A stretch of DNA of 64,000 nt, from positions 1-64,000 of the forward strand of contig JAPTJF010000011.1 of NCBI GenBank assembly GCA_029339195.1. Reading direction: 5' to 3'. This DNA comes from Micractinium sp. NFX-FRZ (Eukaryota; Chlorophyta; Trebouxiophyceae; Chlorellales; Chlorellaceae). Shown here one piece after another: positions 36,801 to 46,501 of this stretch. Both the position numbers and the translations under genes were made by a program. How positions within the stretch are numbered: the stretch's first letter is position 1; each line of letters starts with the position of its first letter. A model generated the notes under the pieces. The model was not told where the DNA came from, searched no databases, and saw only the letters and a list, made by a program, of their open reading frames with translations.

Positions 36801-39583
36801 CCTCTGCTGCCTGCTGCTGCCTGCCTGCCTCGCCCTCGCCGCTGGCTGTCGGGGCAAGCGGTGGGAGGCGGGGCGCGCGCTGCTTGGCGCGGCAGGCCTC
36901 CATCTCTTTGCCTTGGATGCGCCTCAGGATGGGCAGCACCTGGGCATCAATGCCGTGCTCCACAAGGTGCTCCAGTGCCTCCACCTGCTGGCAAGGCAAG
37001 CGCGGGGTGCAGCAAGACGTGGTGGTCAAGCTGCCAGCATGCCAGGGCAAGTAAGTCTTCAGCTCGAGCTGCGCTGCTCACGTGTCTGTGCCCCACCAAC
37101 AACCCCCATCAACCCACCCTCGTACCTCATTGTTGGCAGCCAGGAGTGTGAAGGCTGCCTGCACGTCGCATGTGGCAGCCGCCACGAGGCGCAGGTAGTC
37201 AGCCTGCAGGCGCAGTAGCTCCTGGTCGGGCACGCCCAGCCCGGAAAGAAGCATCACTGTCTGCAGCACGGGGGGCGGGGCAGGGCGGCACGGGGCTGGG
37301 AGTCGGGCGCACCAAGCCCTGACAGCTGCATTGAGGTCTGCAGTTGGAGAGGGAGGGCGGTGGGGCGGGGCGGGCAACACAGAGGGCAGATTGATGCTGC
37401 TGGGCATGCAGGCGTGGTGCCTCACGACTCTGGGCACCCAGCAGGGCAGGTGGCATTCAGCAACGTGTCGAGTGTTGCAAACAGAGTCAATGCTCCCACG
37501 CCTTCCATCTCCCTCCCAGACCCCTGGCAGAGATTGGACCAACCCCTGCCCCTGCCTGCCTGCATGTTGAGGTAGCCGAATCGGTACGGCTGGCTGAAGC
37601 CAACCAGGCCCAGCACGCCGCTCACGCTGTCCCTCCCCCCGCCTCCCGTGCTGCTGCCGCTGCTGCCCCCTGCGCCTCTTCTAACCCCAGCACTGCCACT
37701 GCTCCCCCCGCTGCCCCCGCTGCCACTGCCAATCTCCTGTTGCTTCTGCAGCGGCTGCTGCTTCTCTCGCGGTGGCGCTTGCGGAGGCTGCGGCGGTGGC
37801 GGCTCCTTGAACTTGCTCATGCTCTCACGCAGCAGCAGGTCATAAGAGGAGCCGTCCAGGGAGGCCACCTGCACCGTGCCCTTGAAGCCTCGGAAGCGAA
37901 TCTGCAGGCGCAATGGCGGTCATCGGTTGAGAACGACAGTCCGAAGGAGTGAGTTGGAAGGGTGCACAGGGCTGCAGCGAGGCGAATGAAGAGCATATGG
38001 CGGCTGCAGCAGGCACATCAACATGCAGCAATCGCATGCAGGGATAGCAAAAAGACAGTGCCAGTTGAGCATCTGCAGAGTGCAGCACAGCGCAGCGCAG
38101 CGCAGTGCAGCACAGTGCAGCACAGCACAGCTTCCCCACCTGCAGCACGCTGGGCACGTAGGGCTCCCCCCTGAACGCGATGCCCTGCTGCCGCGCAATG
38201 CGCTTGGCCAGCGCCAGGCTGCAGTAGCCGCAGCCGTCGGTGAAGGTGAACCCGTTGCGCTCCACGTCGCCGATCAGCTTAAACCTGACAGCGATACGGG
38301 ACGGGCAGGGAGAGACAGGGCAAGAGTGTGGAGAGTAGGGGGCTGGGTGCCTCCCACAGGGTCACACTGGGGTGCGTAACTCGGACAGCGGGAGGACGGG
38401 CAGATTGGGGACAAGTCAGGTGGGCGAGGGCGGGCAACCGGGGAGCCGAAAGTGGTCCAACAGGGGGAGGCTGGAGGGAGGGCAGGGTCATGTGGGCGAG
38501 GGTGACGCAACACAGGCAAGCTAGGTGGCCAAGCCCTGCCCAGGGCCAGCACAGCCTGCTTCTGCCATGCGCACCCATTCCCTCTTCCCAAATGCACCAA
38601 CCTGATTGGCTGCGCCAGCCCTTGGATGGGGGTGATGGTGGAGAAGAGCAGGCCGATGCGCTTTGCCCGCTTGGCTGTGCTGTCGATGCGTGCAAAGCAG
38701 CCCCACTGCTCCAGCAGGGCCGCAGCCTCTGCCGGGCCGCTGCAGCGGTACAGCACGCAGGTACGGCTCTGCAGCTGGCTGTTGCTCTGCCCCAGGTAGT
38801 GGTAGCGCTGCCCGTCAATGAGCACCCCAGCCGCCAGCACCTGCATGCAGCGGGCACGGAGACAGCTGCATCAACACCCTTGCTTGGTCAAAGGTGTATT
38901 AACTGCATGCGGCAGTGTTGGCACCCTGCAGGCACGGCAGCACGCACCGGCGTGCAGCCGCCCGGCACCCTCACTTCAGCTGGTCCGCTACTCTGCTCAA
39001 GCCCTGCCCGTACCTTTTCGATGTATGTTGCACTCTCCTTGGCGCTGCCCAGCCAGAGGCGGGAGAAGGAGATGATGGCAAAGCGGTCGGCAGGGTAGGC
39101 CAGCAGCAGGCGGTTCACTGGGTACCCCCGGTTCACCTGAAGCAGAGAGAGAGGCAGTGGCCAGTCCCGATGGGGCGGGGCACGCACTCCGCGCTTGCAT
39201 TCAACCTTGACGAGTGCTGCAGTCAAGCTTCTAAGGCATCCTGAGAAGCAGCGGCAGCGCCACTAGCTGGTGCTCCTGCCAGCCCATTGCCTGGCTTCAC
39301 AAGGTGCGCAACCGCTGCGGTGCACCCCGCCTGCTGTCATCTCCGGCTGCCCACCCACCGTCAGCTCGATGCAGGTGTCTGCCACGGAAATGTACTTGAC
39401 CGCCGTGCCGCCCGCCTCTTGGCCGCCACGCCGCCGGTTGCCTGCTGCACTGCTGAGCTCGCTCTGCAGCAGTGGACTGAAGCTCAGCTGCAGAGCGTTG
39501 TTCTCAGCATTGTTGGGCACAACGAGCACTCTAGAGGGCCGGGGTGCGCCCCCCGGCCTCCCTCCTGCCACGGTTGCAGCCAT
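27811..39583 (-). CDS. RNA-dependent RNA polymerase fused to a UPF1-like SF1 helicase
   Basis: 29 exons in transcript order: 39359-39583, 39014-39136, 38602-38840, 38140-38284, 37560-37901, 37126-37260, 36442-36984, 36070-36205, 35562-35791, 35295-35385, 34931-35168, 34717-34783, 34373-34475, 33739-33980, 32855-33553, 32503-32639, 32135-32406, 31398-31979, 31140-31258, 30928-30981, 30719-30802, 30532-30564, 30135-30395, 29923-30072, 29555-29778, 29155-29326, 28831-28938, 28200-28670, 27811-27999; 2137 residues. Residues about 1-850 are a eukaryotic RdRP of the RDR family. They contain FTFTDGCGYCS, PYVPSVLQIRFRGFKG, VRNPCYHLGDVLVLRAVD, the catalytic aspartate motif GGDLDGDQFFVSWEPGLIPA (DLDGD at 631-635) and LFARGVDAVSTGV. 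A middle region of unknown fold follows, with an RGG box at about 1000-1022. Residues about 1700-2137 are an SF1B helicase: GPPGTGKT (1744-1751), VDEASQ (1877-1882), LVGDHQQLGPV, LDTQYRMHP (1939-1947), VDAFQGREKD and RRLNVALTRA. It should make and remodel double-stranded RNA in silencing. Introns 5, 12 and 20 need GC donors. Start ATG lies in GCAGCCATGGCT. Confidence 0.88.
32731..32816. repeat. Minisatellite of CATGCTTCCCCA-like units
   Basis: About seven imperfect 10-16 bp units related to CACATGCTTCCC are in tandem inside intron 15 of the RdRP-helicase gene. They are open in several frames on both strands, which creates spurious reading frames. Confidence 0.8.
34040..34080. repeat. Intronic copy of an exon 5' edge (RdRP-helicase exon 14)
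   Basis: On the minus strand this intron stretch reads close to SGDKLAFRSIHT, while exon 14 (parent at about 33941-33980) reads LSDELAFHSIHT. The copy lies upstream of the real acceptor, inside intron 13. Confidence 0.7.
35866..35934. repeat. 32-bp perfect direct repeat in an intron
   Basis: Positions 35866-35897 and 35903-35934 are identical, separated by 5 bp. They lie inside intron 8 of the RdRP-helicase gene, just before the exon with the catalytic DLDGD motif. Confidence 0.85.
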
Positions 39584-39750
39584 GGCTGATTCTGTCAAAA
39601 AGAAGACGCCTTACAAATAGAGATGCCCTTCGAACCTTCGCAGGTGGCCACGTGGCCGTGTTGCCACAGCCAACACGAGTGTATTGCAGGTTTCATCATC
39701 CCCACAGAGGCGACCCTCCCTGCCCATTCGGCTCCCTCGTTCTGAGCACG
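39584..39750. promoter_or_regulatory. 167-bp bidirectional promoter with a palindromic G-box
   Basis: The start codons of the RdRP-helicase (-) and P450/P-loop (+) genes face away from each other with only 167 bp between. The 12-bp palindrome GGCCACGTGGCC at 39646-39657 contains the G-box core CACGTG, a plant and algal bZIP/bHLH site. Shared regulation is inferred. Confidence 0.55.
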
Positions 39751-42700
39751 ATGGTGACTGCGATGTGGACTGCCGTCCTGTGCGGTGCTGTGCTGCTGGC
39801 ATGGCTGTGCCGTGGTGCCCTGGCTAACTTGCAGCGCCTAGCCCGCTTCAAACTCTTCCGCAACCCGGCTGTGGCCGCGGAGGCCCTTACTCAGAGCACG
39901 GATGTCACTGTGTGGGATATGGCCGGCTTTGGACGCGTGGTGTTTACCAGGAGGTGGGTCTGGCAGACGAGCAGGCACCCCTGTGCCGCCGCGGCTCAGC
40001 AGTCCCTTGGCCACCAGCCGGACAGCACCAAAATGGCGTGCTTGCGTCTTCTGCATGGCAGGGGACGGTGAACAACATGCGGGTGGGGGACGGGGCCACA
40101 TGGAGTGCATAGCTGCCGAGCGCTTTGCTGCCGCTCGCCCTCCCGTCCTTTACCCCTGCAGCGCCGCTGTGGCCCGCCAGGTCTTCACCACCACGCGCTT
40201 CAAGTTTGTGAACAGGCTGGGAAGCGAGTGGGGCCTGAGGCAGCTGGGCATGTACCATCAGGTGATTAAACGCGTGGGTGTGGGCAGATGGCATGAATGA
40301 CAGCACTTCGGTGCCCGAGTTGCCATGCCAAACCACCTCCTGGCACGCCTGCTGTGCATGCTGGGCTGGGTCGGGGTCACCCAGATGCCCACCGCATCCC
40401 CAAACACGCATGCTTCCTGGCACACTTGCCGCAACTGCTCGTCCTCGTGTTTGCAGGGCATCATCTGGAATAACGATGAGGCCAGCTGGATGCAGCAGAG
40501 GAAGTGGTTCGAAGCAGGTGCGGGGGTGAAAGCGCCCTGGGGCGCCACGCGAGCAGTGCCTCCCTCCAGTGGATGCGCCTCGTATGGGCAGCAGCCCCAG
40601 CAGCGCGCCTGCTGGCACATGCGTGCTAGATCACTCCTCAACTGGATGCTTGCTGGCTCTGTCCTGTTCATATCTAACAGGGCCCACCTGCGTTGTAACC
40701 CTGCTGCTTGCCCGCTCACCCGCTGCCTGCTCGTCTCCCTGCCTGCCCGCCTGCAGCCGTCAAGTCTCCCAAGAGCAAGGGCATGGCGGGCAGCATTGCA
40801 GACATGTGCATCCTGGCTTTCCAGGTGGGCTGGGGCACAGCGGCATACAGCACGCAGGGCAGCTTGACGCCTCTTCTTCCCCCACAGTAGCTTTGCTCAG
40901 ACTGGGCCTCTCCCAGTGCGTCATCCCACTGCCTGAAACCGTGCCGGCTGGCCCATCCAGTGTGCATGCAGGCCACTGCCCAGCAGTTTGTCGGCGCACC
41001 TGGCCTGGCGGCTGCTGGCGCCGACACTGCCAGCAGCACCCCCACCACCCCCTCCCTCACCATCAGCGACGCCACCGACTTCATGCGCTGCTGCACCTTC
41101 CGCATCATCTGCGTCCTCGCCTTTGGCATCCCCGTGGAGCGCCTGGACGACCGCCTCACGCTGCGCAGCGTGCACGCCGTGACCGCATACTTTGAGGTGG
41201 GCATGGAGGTTGGCATGGGGCGGGGCAGAGCGCAGGGGAGGGGTGGTGTGCAGGGCGCTGGGCAGGGCCCCTGTGTGCAGGGCGCCTGCTGGCTTGATCG
41301 TGAGCTAGGCAGTAGTAAGCGCAGGTAGATTAGCGTGGTTTGGCAGATTTATGGGACCCTAGGCAGCAGTTTGGCGCCCCTACTGAAGCCTTTCTCCACC
41401 TGACTCGCTGCCTGATGCGCGCCTATTAACGCCCTCTGACGCGCAGGCATGGAACTTCTACCTGCTGCGCCCGTACTGGCTGCACCTCCTGCAGCTGCCC
41501 TTCTGCTGGCGCCAGCACCGCCGCCACCTGGCGGCGGTGGCAGCCCTTCAGCAGGTCACCCGGCACCTGATGCACCTGGGCAGCAGTTCCGCCTCCTCGC
41601 CCACCCCTGCCTCCTCACCCACCCCTGCCTCAGCCGCACCCCCGGGCAGCCGCCGCCTGTTTTTGGACAGAGTGCTACAGGCCCAGGGCAGGGGGGAGAT
41701 CAGCGAGGGGCAGGCGGTGCAGTGCTGCCTGGAGATGCTGCTGGCGGGGACTGATACGTCGTCGGTGACGCTGGGCTACCTGCTGGTGGCGCTGAGGGAC
41801 CAGCCGCTGCTGGAGGCGGCGCTGCGCCAGGTGGTGCTGCAGGCGCTCAGCGCAGGTGAGTCGCGGTGGGCAGTGAGGTGGGCAGTGAGGCGGTGAGGCG
41901 GTGGGCAGTGAGGCGGCCCACTGCGCTTGGCACCGCAGGGTGGAATGCTGGTGTGGCATGCGGGAGGCGGGCAAGCGCCGGAGCAGTACGCAGGGGAACG
42001 GGTTGGTGTGGTGTGGCATGCTGCGGCAGCACCAGCGGGTACAGCAGCGAGCCAGAACCTGACCCATTCCCCCTTTTTGATGGTCTGGCTGTTGCCCCCA
42101 ACCTGTCTGTGCAGGCGGCACCGAGGGAGGCCCCCTGCTGCGCTGCCTGGGCACCGCCCGCCTGCTCAAGCTGGAGGCCGCGCTGTACGAGGCCATGCGC
42201 TTCAAACCCGTGGGTCCCGTCTCCATCCGGCAGGTTGCCCGCAGCTGCCCCGCCGCCGGCGTCCGCCTGCTCCTGGGCGGCGGCGTGGAAAGCGGGGGCC
42301 AGGGGGAGGGAGGGCAGGGCAGCAAGGCCGGTAGCAAGGATGGCCAGGCCAGCGAGGGAAGCAAGCGTGGGGAGCAGGGCGGCAGCGTGTGCCTGCAGGC
42401 GGGGGACACCGTGATTGTGAATCTCGCCGGCATCCACCGGTGCCCCTTCGTCTTCCCCAGCCCCGGCCAGTTCGACCTGGCCAACTTCTGGCCCAGCCCC
42501 GCCGCCCAGCTGGGCGCCAACTTCTTCCCGTTTGGGGGCGGCCCCAAGGGCTGCGTGGGCAGCGACTTAGCCATGCTCGAGATGCAGGTACGTACCGGCA
42601 ATGCGTGTGTTAGAACTGCTGAAGCTGCACTTGCAAGCAAGCTGCATGCAGCGGCTGCTGGTTGATGGAAGGCGGCAGGGCACAGTTAGCGAGAGTGCAT

Positions 42701-44448
42701 CAACGTCCCCCGGAGTAAATTGCACACACCATCCATCGTCCTCTGTGCTTGCAGGTGCTCACCGGCTGCTTCTTGCTGGCCTTCCAGTTCCACACCGCCG
42801 CCCCCGAGCTCTCCTGCAGTGGCAGCGCCTGCAGTGCCCCCTCGCTGGCTGCCCTGCAAAGCGAGTGGCAGGTGGCCAACCAGCCCACTGAGCTGGTGCC
42901 GCTGTCAGTGCGCCTGGCGCCGCCGGCAGCGATGGTGCTGCCGTGGGCTGGCACGAGCAGCGGCTCTGCTTCTTCAGGCCCTCCCATCCTGCCGCTGCCA
43001 GGCACCTCCAGCATGGCTGAGGGTGAGCCTGCCTGCCCGCCTCCCTGCCTGCCCGCCTCCCTGCCTGGTTGACCGGCGCTTCATTGTGGCTGCCTTGGCG
43101 TCATTTTTGATGGGGAACATTGAAGGTGCTCCTCCTGCTCACATTACTTCCCTATGCGTGCAGGCAGCAAGCCGGTCCAGCGCATCTACCTGGTTGGCCC
43201 AGGCGCATCAGGTGAGGGAGGCAGGGGGGCATGTGGTACAACACCAAGGCTTCCGGCTGCCTGAACAGAGGTGCCAGCCGATGAACTGAGGCCTCATGAT
43301 GCCGCCCACCCCTGCACCCCTCATCCCAGGCAAGACCACCCTGCTAGAGGCTCTGCGCGGCCACCCCCTCACCCGAGACTGGGTGGCGGGCTACACACCC
43401 ATCAAGGAGGTTGCCCGCCAGGTGAGGGGCGGTCGCGGCGTGCTCGCTGTGCGCTGCACTGGCCCAGGCAGGCGCATGCCATGTACTGCACTGGCCATGC
43501 ACTGTGCATGTACTGGCCATGTACTGGCCATGTACTGCGGCTGCCATGTACGGCGCACTGCGCTGGCCCAGGCAGGCGCATGGATGCAAATGGCCACCAT
43601 GGTAACTCGCCGCATGCAAAGGTAAGCACCCCAGCACCGGGAAAGAGATGCTCCACTGGCACGCCACGCGCCCCTCCCCTACAGGTGATGGCGGAGCACC
43701 ACATCAGCCGAGATGACCTGGCAGACCCAGCCACCTTCCTGCGCCTGCAGCACCTCATTGTGGAGCGGCAGGCTGCTGCGGAGGCGCAGCTGGGCGTTGT
43801 GCCCTTCATTGCCGACAGGTGGGCCATGCTTTCCTCCTTCTGTGCACCGGTACCGCTCGTCCTAACAGCACTGTTGGCCATGTGCTGCTGAACCCTGGAG
43901 GCGCCCAAACCCTACCAGCACCTACCAGCATTTAATACGTTTTGAAAACTGACCCCCGGCAGGAGCGGCGCCATCGACACCCTGGCCTACACTGCCTGGA
44001 GGTTTGACATACACTCGGAGCAGGTGAGCTGGCTGCGGGGGATGCCTGGGCTGCTGTGCTGTGCTGTGCTCTGCTGCGCTCTCTCTGCTGACTGGTTGCT
44101 ATCTGTCTGAACGGCTGTAGGTCTGTCTGTCTGGGCCTGCGCCTGCCGGCTGCTGGCACCCCCCACTGCTCCGCAGCACATTCACTCCCGCAGCCGCAGC
44201 CGACACCAACCCCTCACCCCTGCTGCTTCACCCCCACCCCCGAGGCTGCCCTGTCGCAGATGCGCGGCCTGCTGGAGCAGCCGGCCACCCAGGCACTTTT
44301 GGCCTCCTGCACTGCGCCCGACACCCTGCTGCTGCTGGTGCCGCCCTTTGCCGAGCCCGGCCAGCCTGCCCGCGATGACGGCACGCGCCTGCTGTGCGGC
44401 GACCGAAGCCTGGGTGACGCCTTCAGCTCCGTGCTCAAGTTTTTTTAG
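39751..44448 (+). CDS. Cytochrome P450 fused to a C-terminal P-loop (AAA_28/NadR-like) domain
   Basis: Thirteen exons: 39751-39953, 40162-40261, 40457-40517, 40757-40824, 40972-41196, 41447-41855, 42115-42587, 42755-43022, 43164-43211, 43330-43421, 43685-43818, 43963-44023, 44245-44448; 781 residues. An N-terminal membrane anchor (about residues 1-22) precedes a full P450: I-helix AGTDTSS (319-325), ExxR pair E381/R384, and haem loop FPFGGGPKGCVGSDLA with Cys502 as the haem ligand. The usual Arg of that loop is Lys. The P450 fold should end near residue 580. After a Ser/Pro/Gly linker comes a P-loop NTPase: RIYLVGPGASGKTTLLEALR (Walker A 614-621), YTPIKEVARQV, and FIADRSGAIDTLAYTAW, the Asp-Arg pattern of AAA_28 and NadR-like kinases. 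Substrates are unknown. Exon 13 could instead begin at 44260, also in frame, after a better acceptor (TCGCAG). The gene shares a short promoter with the RdRP-helicase. Confidence 0.87.
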
Positions 44449-45268
44449 CATCGGGTGCTGAGCGCACGCTCTGTGGAGGGAAGGGTGGCGGAGGTGCACA
44501 GCATGGTGGGGTGTGCCGTGCGCCAGCTGGTTCCAGCTGGCCCTGCCGGCTGAGCAGGCTGCGAGTCAGTACCCAGGCGATGATGCTTCAGGTGTCGTTT
44601 TGTATGTATTCCACACTTGTCGGGATGCAGGGTCTGCCAGGTTGTATGCCCGCCTGTTCCCCTGCAAGTCGCGTTGCTGCTGTGCACATGTAACCCTATA
44701 TAGCGGCTGTTTCGAAACAAATTTGGACGTCAGTAGAATCCCTGCATTGATGCAGCATCAGGTGATTGCAAGCATTGACACTATAGCGCGGCGCAGCTGG
44801 ACTCAGGCTGCCAGCCGGACTCGGGCTCGAGTGCCACAGTGACAGCGCTGGCACAGTGGGTGGCGCAGCGGGTTGGCGTGACCGCGACACCTCTGACAAC
44901 TCATGCGCTTCAATCTAGCTGATGATATCGTTGAGAAAATCAATGAGTTCGGTGAAAAAATATGTGTTTTCCTTTGTTCAGCGGGCGGTGCCCGCGCCTT
45001 GGCAGGGCACCGCCTCTGGCGGGCGGCGCCTCCGCCTGCGGGGCTGTGACCAGGGCGATAGGCAGCCGTGACGTCTCGCAAGCGTTCTCAGTCCCTACTG
45101 CCCCTATGGGCTGTACAACGCTCCTGCAGAAGGTTACGTGATAGACGCGGCTAATCAACCTTCACTGAACGCGCGCGCGCGTTGCGAGTGGCGGCTCCTA
45201 TTTACAGGAGCATCCCTTCGCCCCCCCTTACAACATCCGCCTCCGAAAACATTTCATCGATCCTAAGA
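44449..45268. other. Intergenic region
   Basis: This holds the 3' UTR of the P450/P-loop gene, with TGTAA at 44689-44693, and a GC-alternating run (CG repeats) near 45170-45182 just before the doubtful small gene. No other gene is visible. Confidence 0.5.
44689..44693 (+). terminator. Polyadenylation signal TGTAA of the P450/P-loop gene
   Basis: TGTAA lies 240 nt past the stop codon on the coding strand, a normal distance for a green algal 3' UTR. Confidence 0.6.
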
Positions 45269-45841
45269 ATGCTCTCAACAGCCACCTCCCTCATCCTGCA
45301 GGGCTCCCCACTGGCCACGCAGTGCCTGCGCGCCAGTGTGGCCCTTGCCATCAGGGGCGGCCCCATCATCACCGGCGCAACCTGCTTGCTCCAGCACGGC
45401 CGCCTGGCCTCCGAGCCGCAGACAGCGGCCTGCCACGGCACCTTCCCGGCAGGCGCTGTGCCGACGCCGCCGGCAGCGCCATCCCCATGGATGCCCTTTA
45501 CGGAGGCACAGCCCGATGTCTTATCTGCATGTGACATGATAGACGATCTTATTGGCCCAATGATGCTCGGGGAGATCGCCTATGTGATGCTGCAGGTGAC
45601 TAGCGCCAGCAGCGCAGCTTGCTTGAGCCCTGCCACGCCGTTGCGTGCATGTGCGCCCTTTCTTGGTCCGAGAAGGTATCCCACAGGGAGCGCCGCCATG
45701 AGAACAAGCGCTCGACATCTAACTTCTGATTGCATTTCAAAGTTGCTGGCGTCCTTTCGTATGCTGCAGGGAGGTGCTGTGCACGCCCTGATGTGGCAGA
45801 GCACACAGGCGGCGCGCCGCGGCGGCCTGCAGCGCTGCTAG
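45269..45841 (+). CDS. Doubtful small two-exon gene, hypothetical protein
   Basis: Exons 45269-45595 and 45770-45841 join in frame (phase 0, CAG|GTGACT ... TGCAG|GGA) to give 132 residues with no internal stop. The N-terminus (MLSTATSLILQGSPLATQC) is rich in Ser, Leu and Ala with few acidic residues and could be an organelle targeting peptide. I recognise no domain. A TGTAA at 46109-46113 would fit as its polyadenylation signal. Support is only the open frame, the plausible splice pair and the downstream signal, so it may be a pseudogene or chance. Confidence 0.4.
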   Translation: MLSTATSLILQGSPLATQCLRASVALAIRGGPIITGATCLLQHGRLASEPQTAACHGTFPAGAVPTPPAAPSPWMPFTEAQPDVLSACDMIDDLIGPMMLGEIAYVMLQVTSASSAACLSPATPLRACAPFLGPRRYPTGSAAMRTSARHLTSDCISKLLASFRMLQGGAVHALMWQSTQAARRGGLQRC

Positions 45842-45997
45842 CAGCGCCGGCAGCGGCAGCAGCAGAGGGAGAGCCGCTCAAGACTTGACCAAGATGACAG
45901 GAAATCAGCTGGGTTGGCTGCCTGCGCCAGGAGCAACGGCCCATGATAGTGCTGCCCGACTCCTGGCAGCGTCCCAGTTGCTGGAGTACAATCAAGT

Positions 45998-46033
45998 ACT
46001 GAGCGTGGCACTCGTTCACTGAGCGTGGCACTC
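45998..46033. repeat. 16-bp direct repeat
   Basis: ACTGAGCGTGGCACTC occurs at 45998-46013 and again at 46018-46033, 4 bp apart. Confidence 0.85.
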
Positions 46034-46231
46034 ATTTACACCCGAACAGGCCCGACTGTGCTCTCCCGGCTTGCGGCACACTGACGGCATCCATTCATAT
46101 CTGATTTGTGTAATTGTTGCTTGCTTTGAATTGATTGTTTTGGAAACAACTGTTTCATTCCTGCGCATGCTCTTCGTCTCTGCCTTATATTTTGGTCACC
46201 AGTTATGTAGCCGCATTTCATGGCTGCTTGT

Positions 46232-46236
46232 TTACA
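46232..46236 (-). terminator. Polyadenylation signal TGTAA of the plastid-type membrane protein gene
   Basis: TGTAA on the minus strand, 266 nt beyond the stop codon at 46502. Confidence 0.5.
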
Positions 46237-46501
46237 CACAGTCAGATAGTGCACATCATTGCAAGCATACAGGCGAGTCGCAGGCCATGCCGCTACCGAC
46301 CGGTCCCGTTGCTCAAAAGAAGGTCCGCACACCCCGCTGATGCCTACACACACAACGGTCAGTCAAACAGTACAACTGCAGCAAGCAGTGCTTGCCCGCT
46401 CGCAAGCACCAAAAGCCAAGGCCTGCAGCCAGCCACCCAGATGGCCAGACAGCTCAGAAGGCCAGCTCTAGAGGCCAGGCAGGCTCAGGAGGCCAGGCAG
46501 C

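Larger units (their letters stand above)
45842..46501. other. Convergent intergenic region
   Basis: This AT-richer stretch holds two TGTAA signals facing each other: plus strand 46109-46113 for the doubtful small gene, and minus strand 46232-46236 for the plastid-type protein gene. No further gene is seen. Confidence 0.5.
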
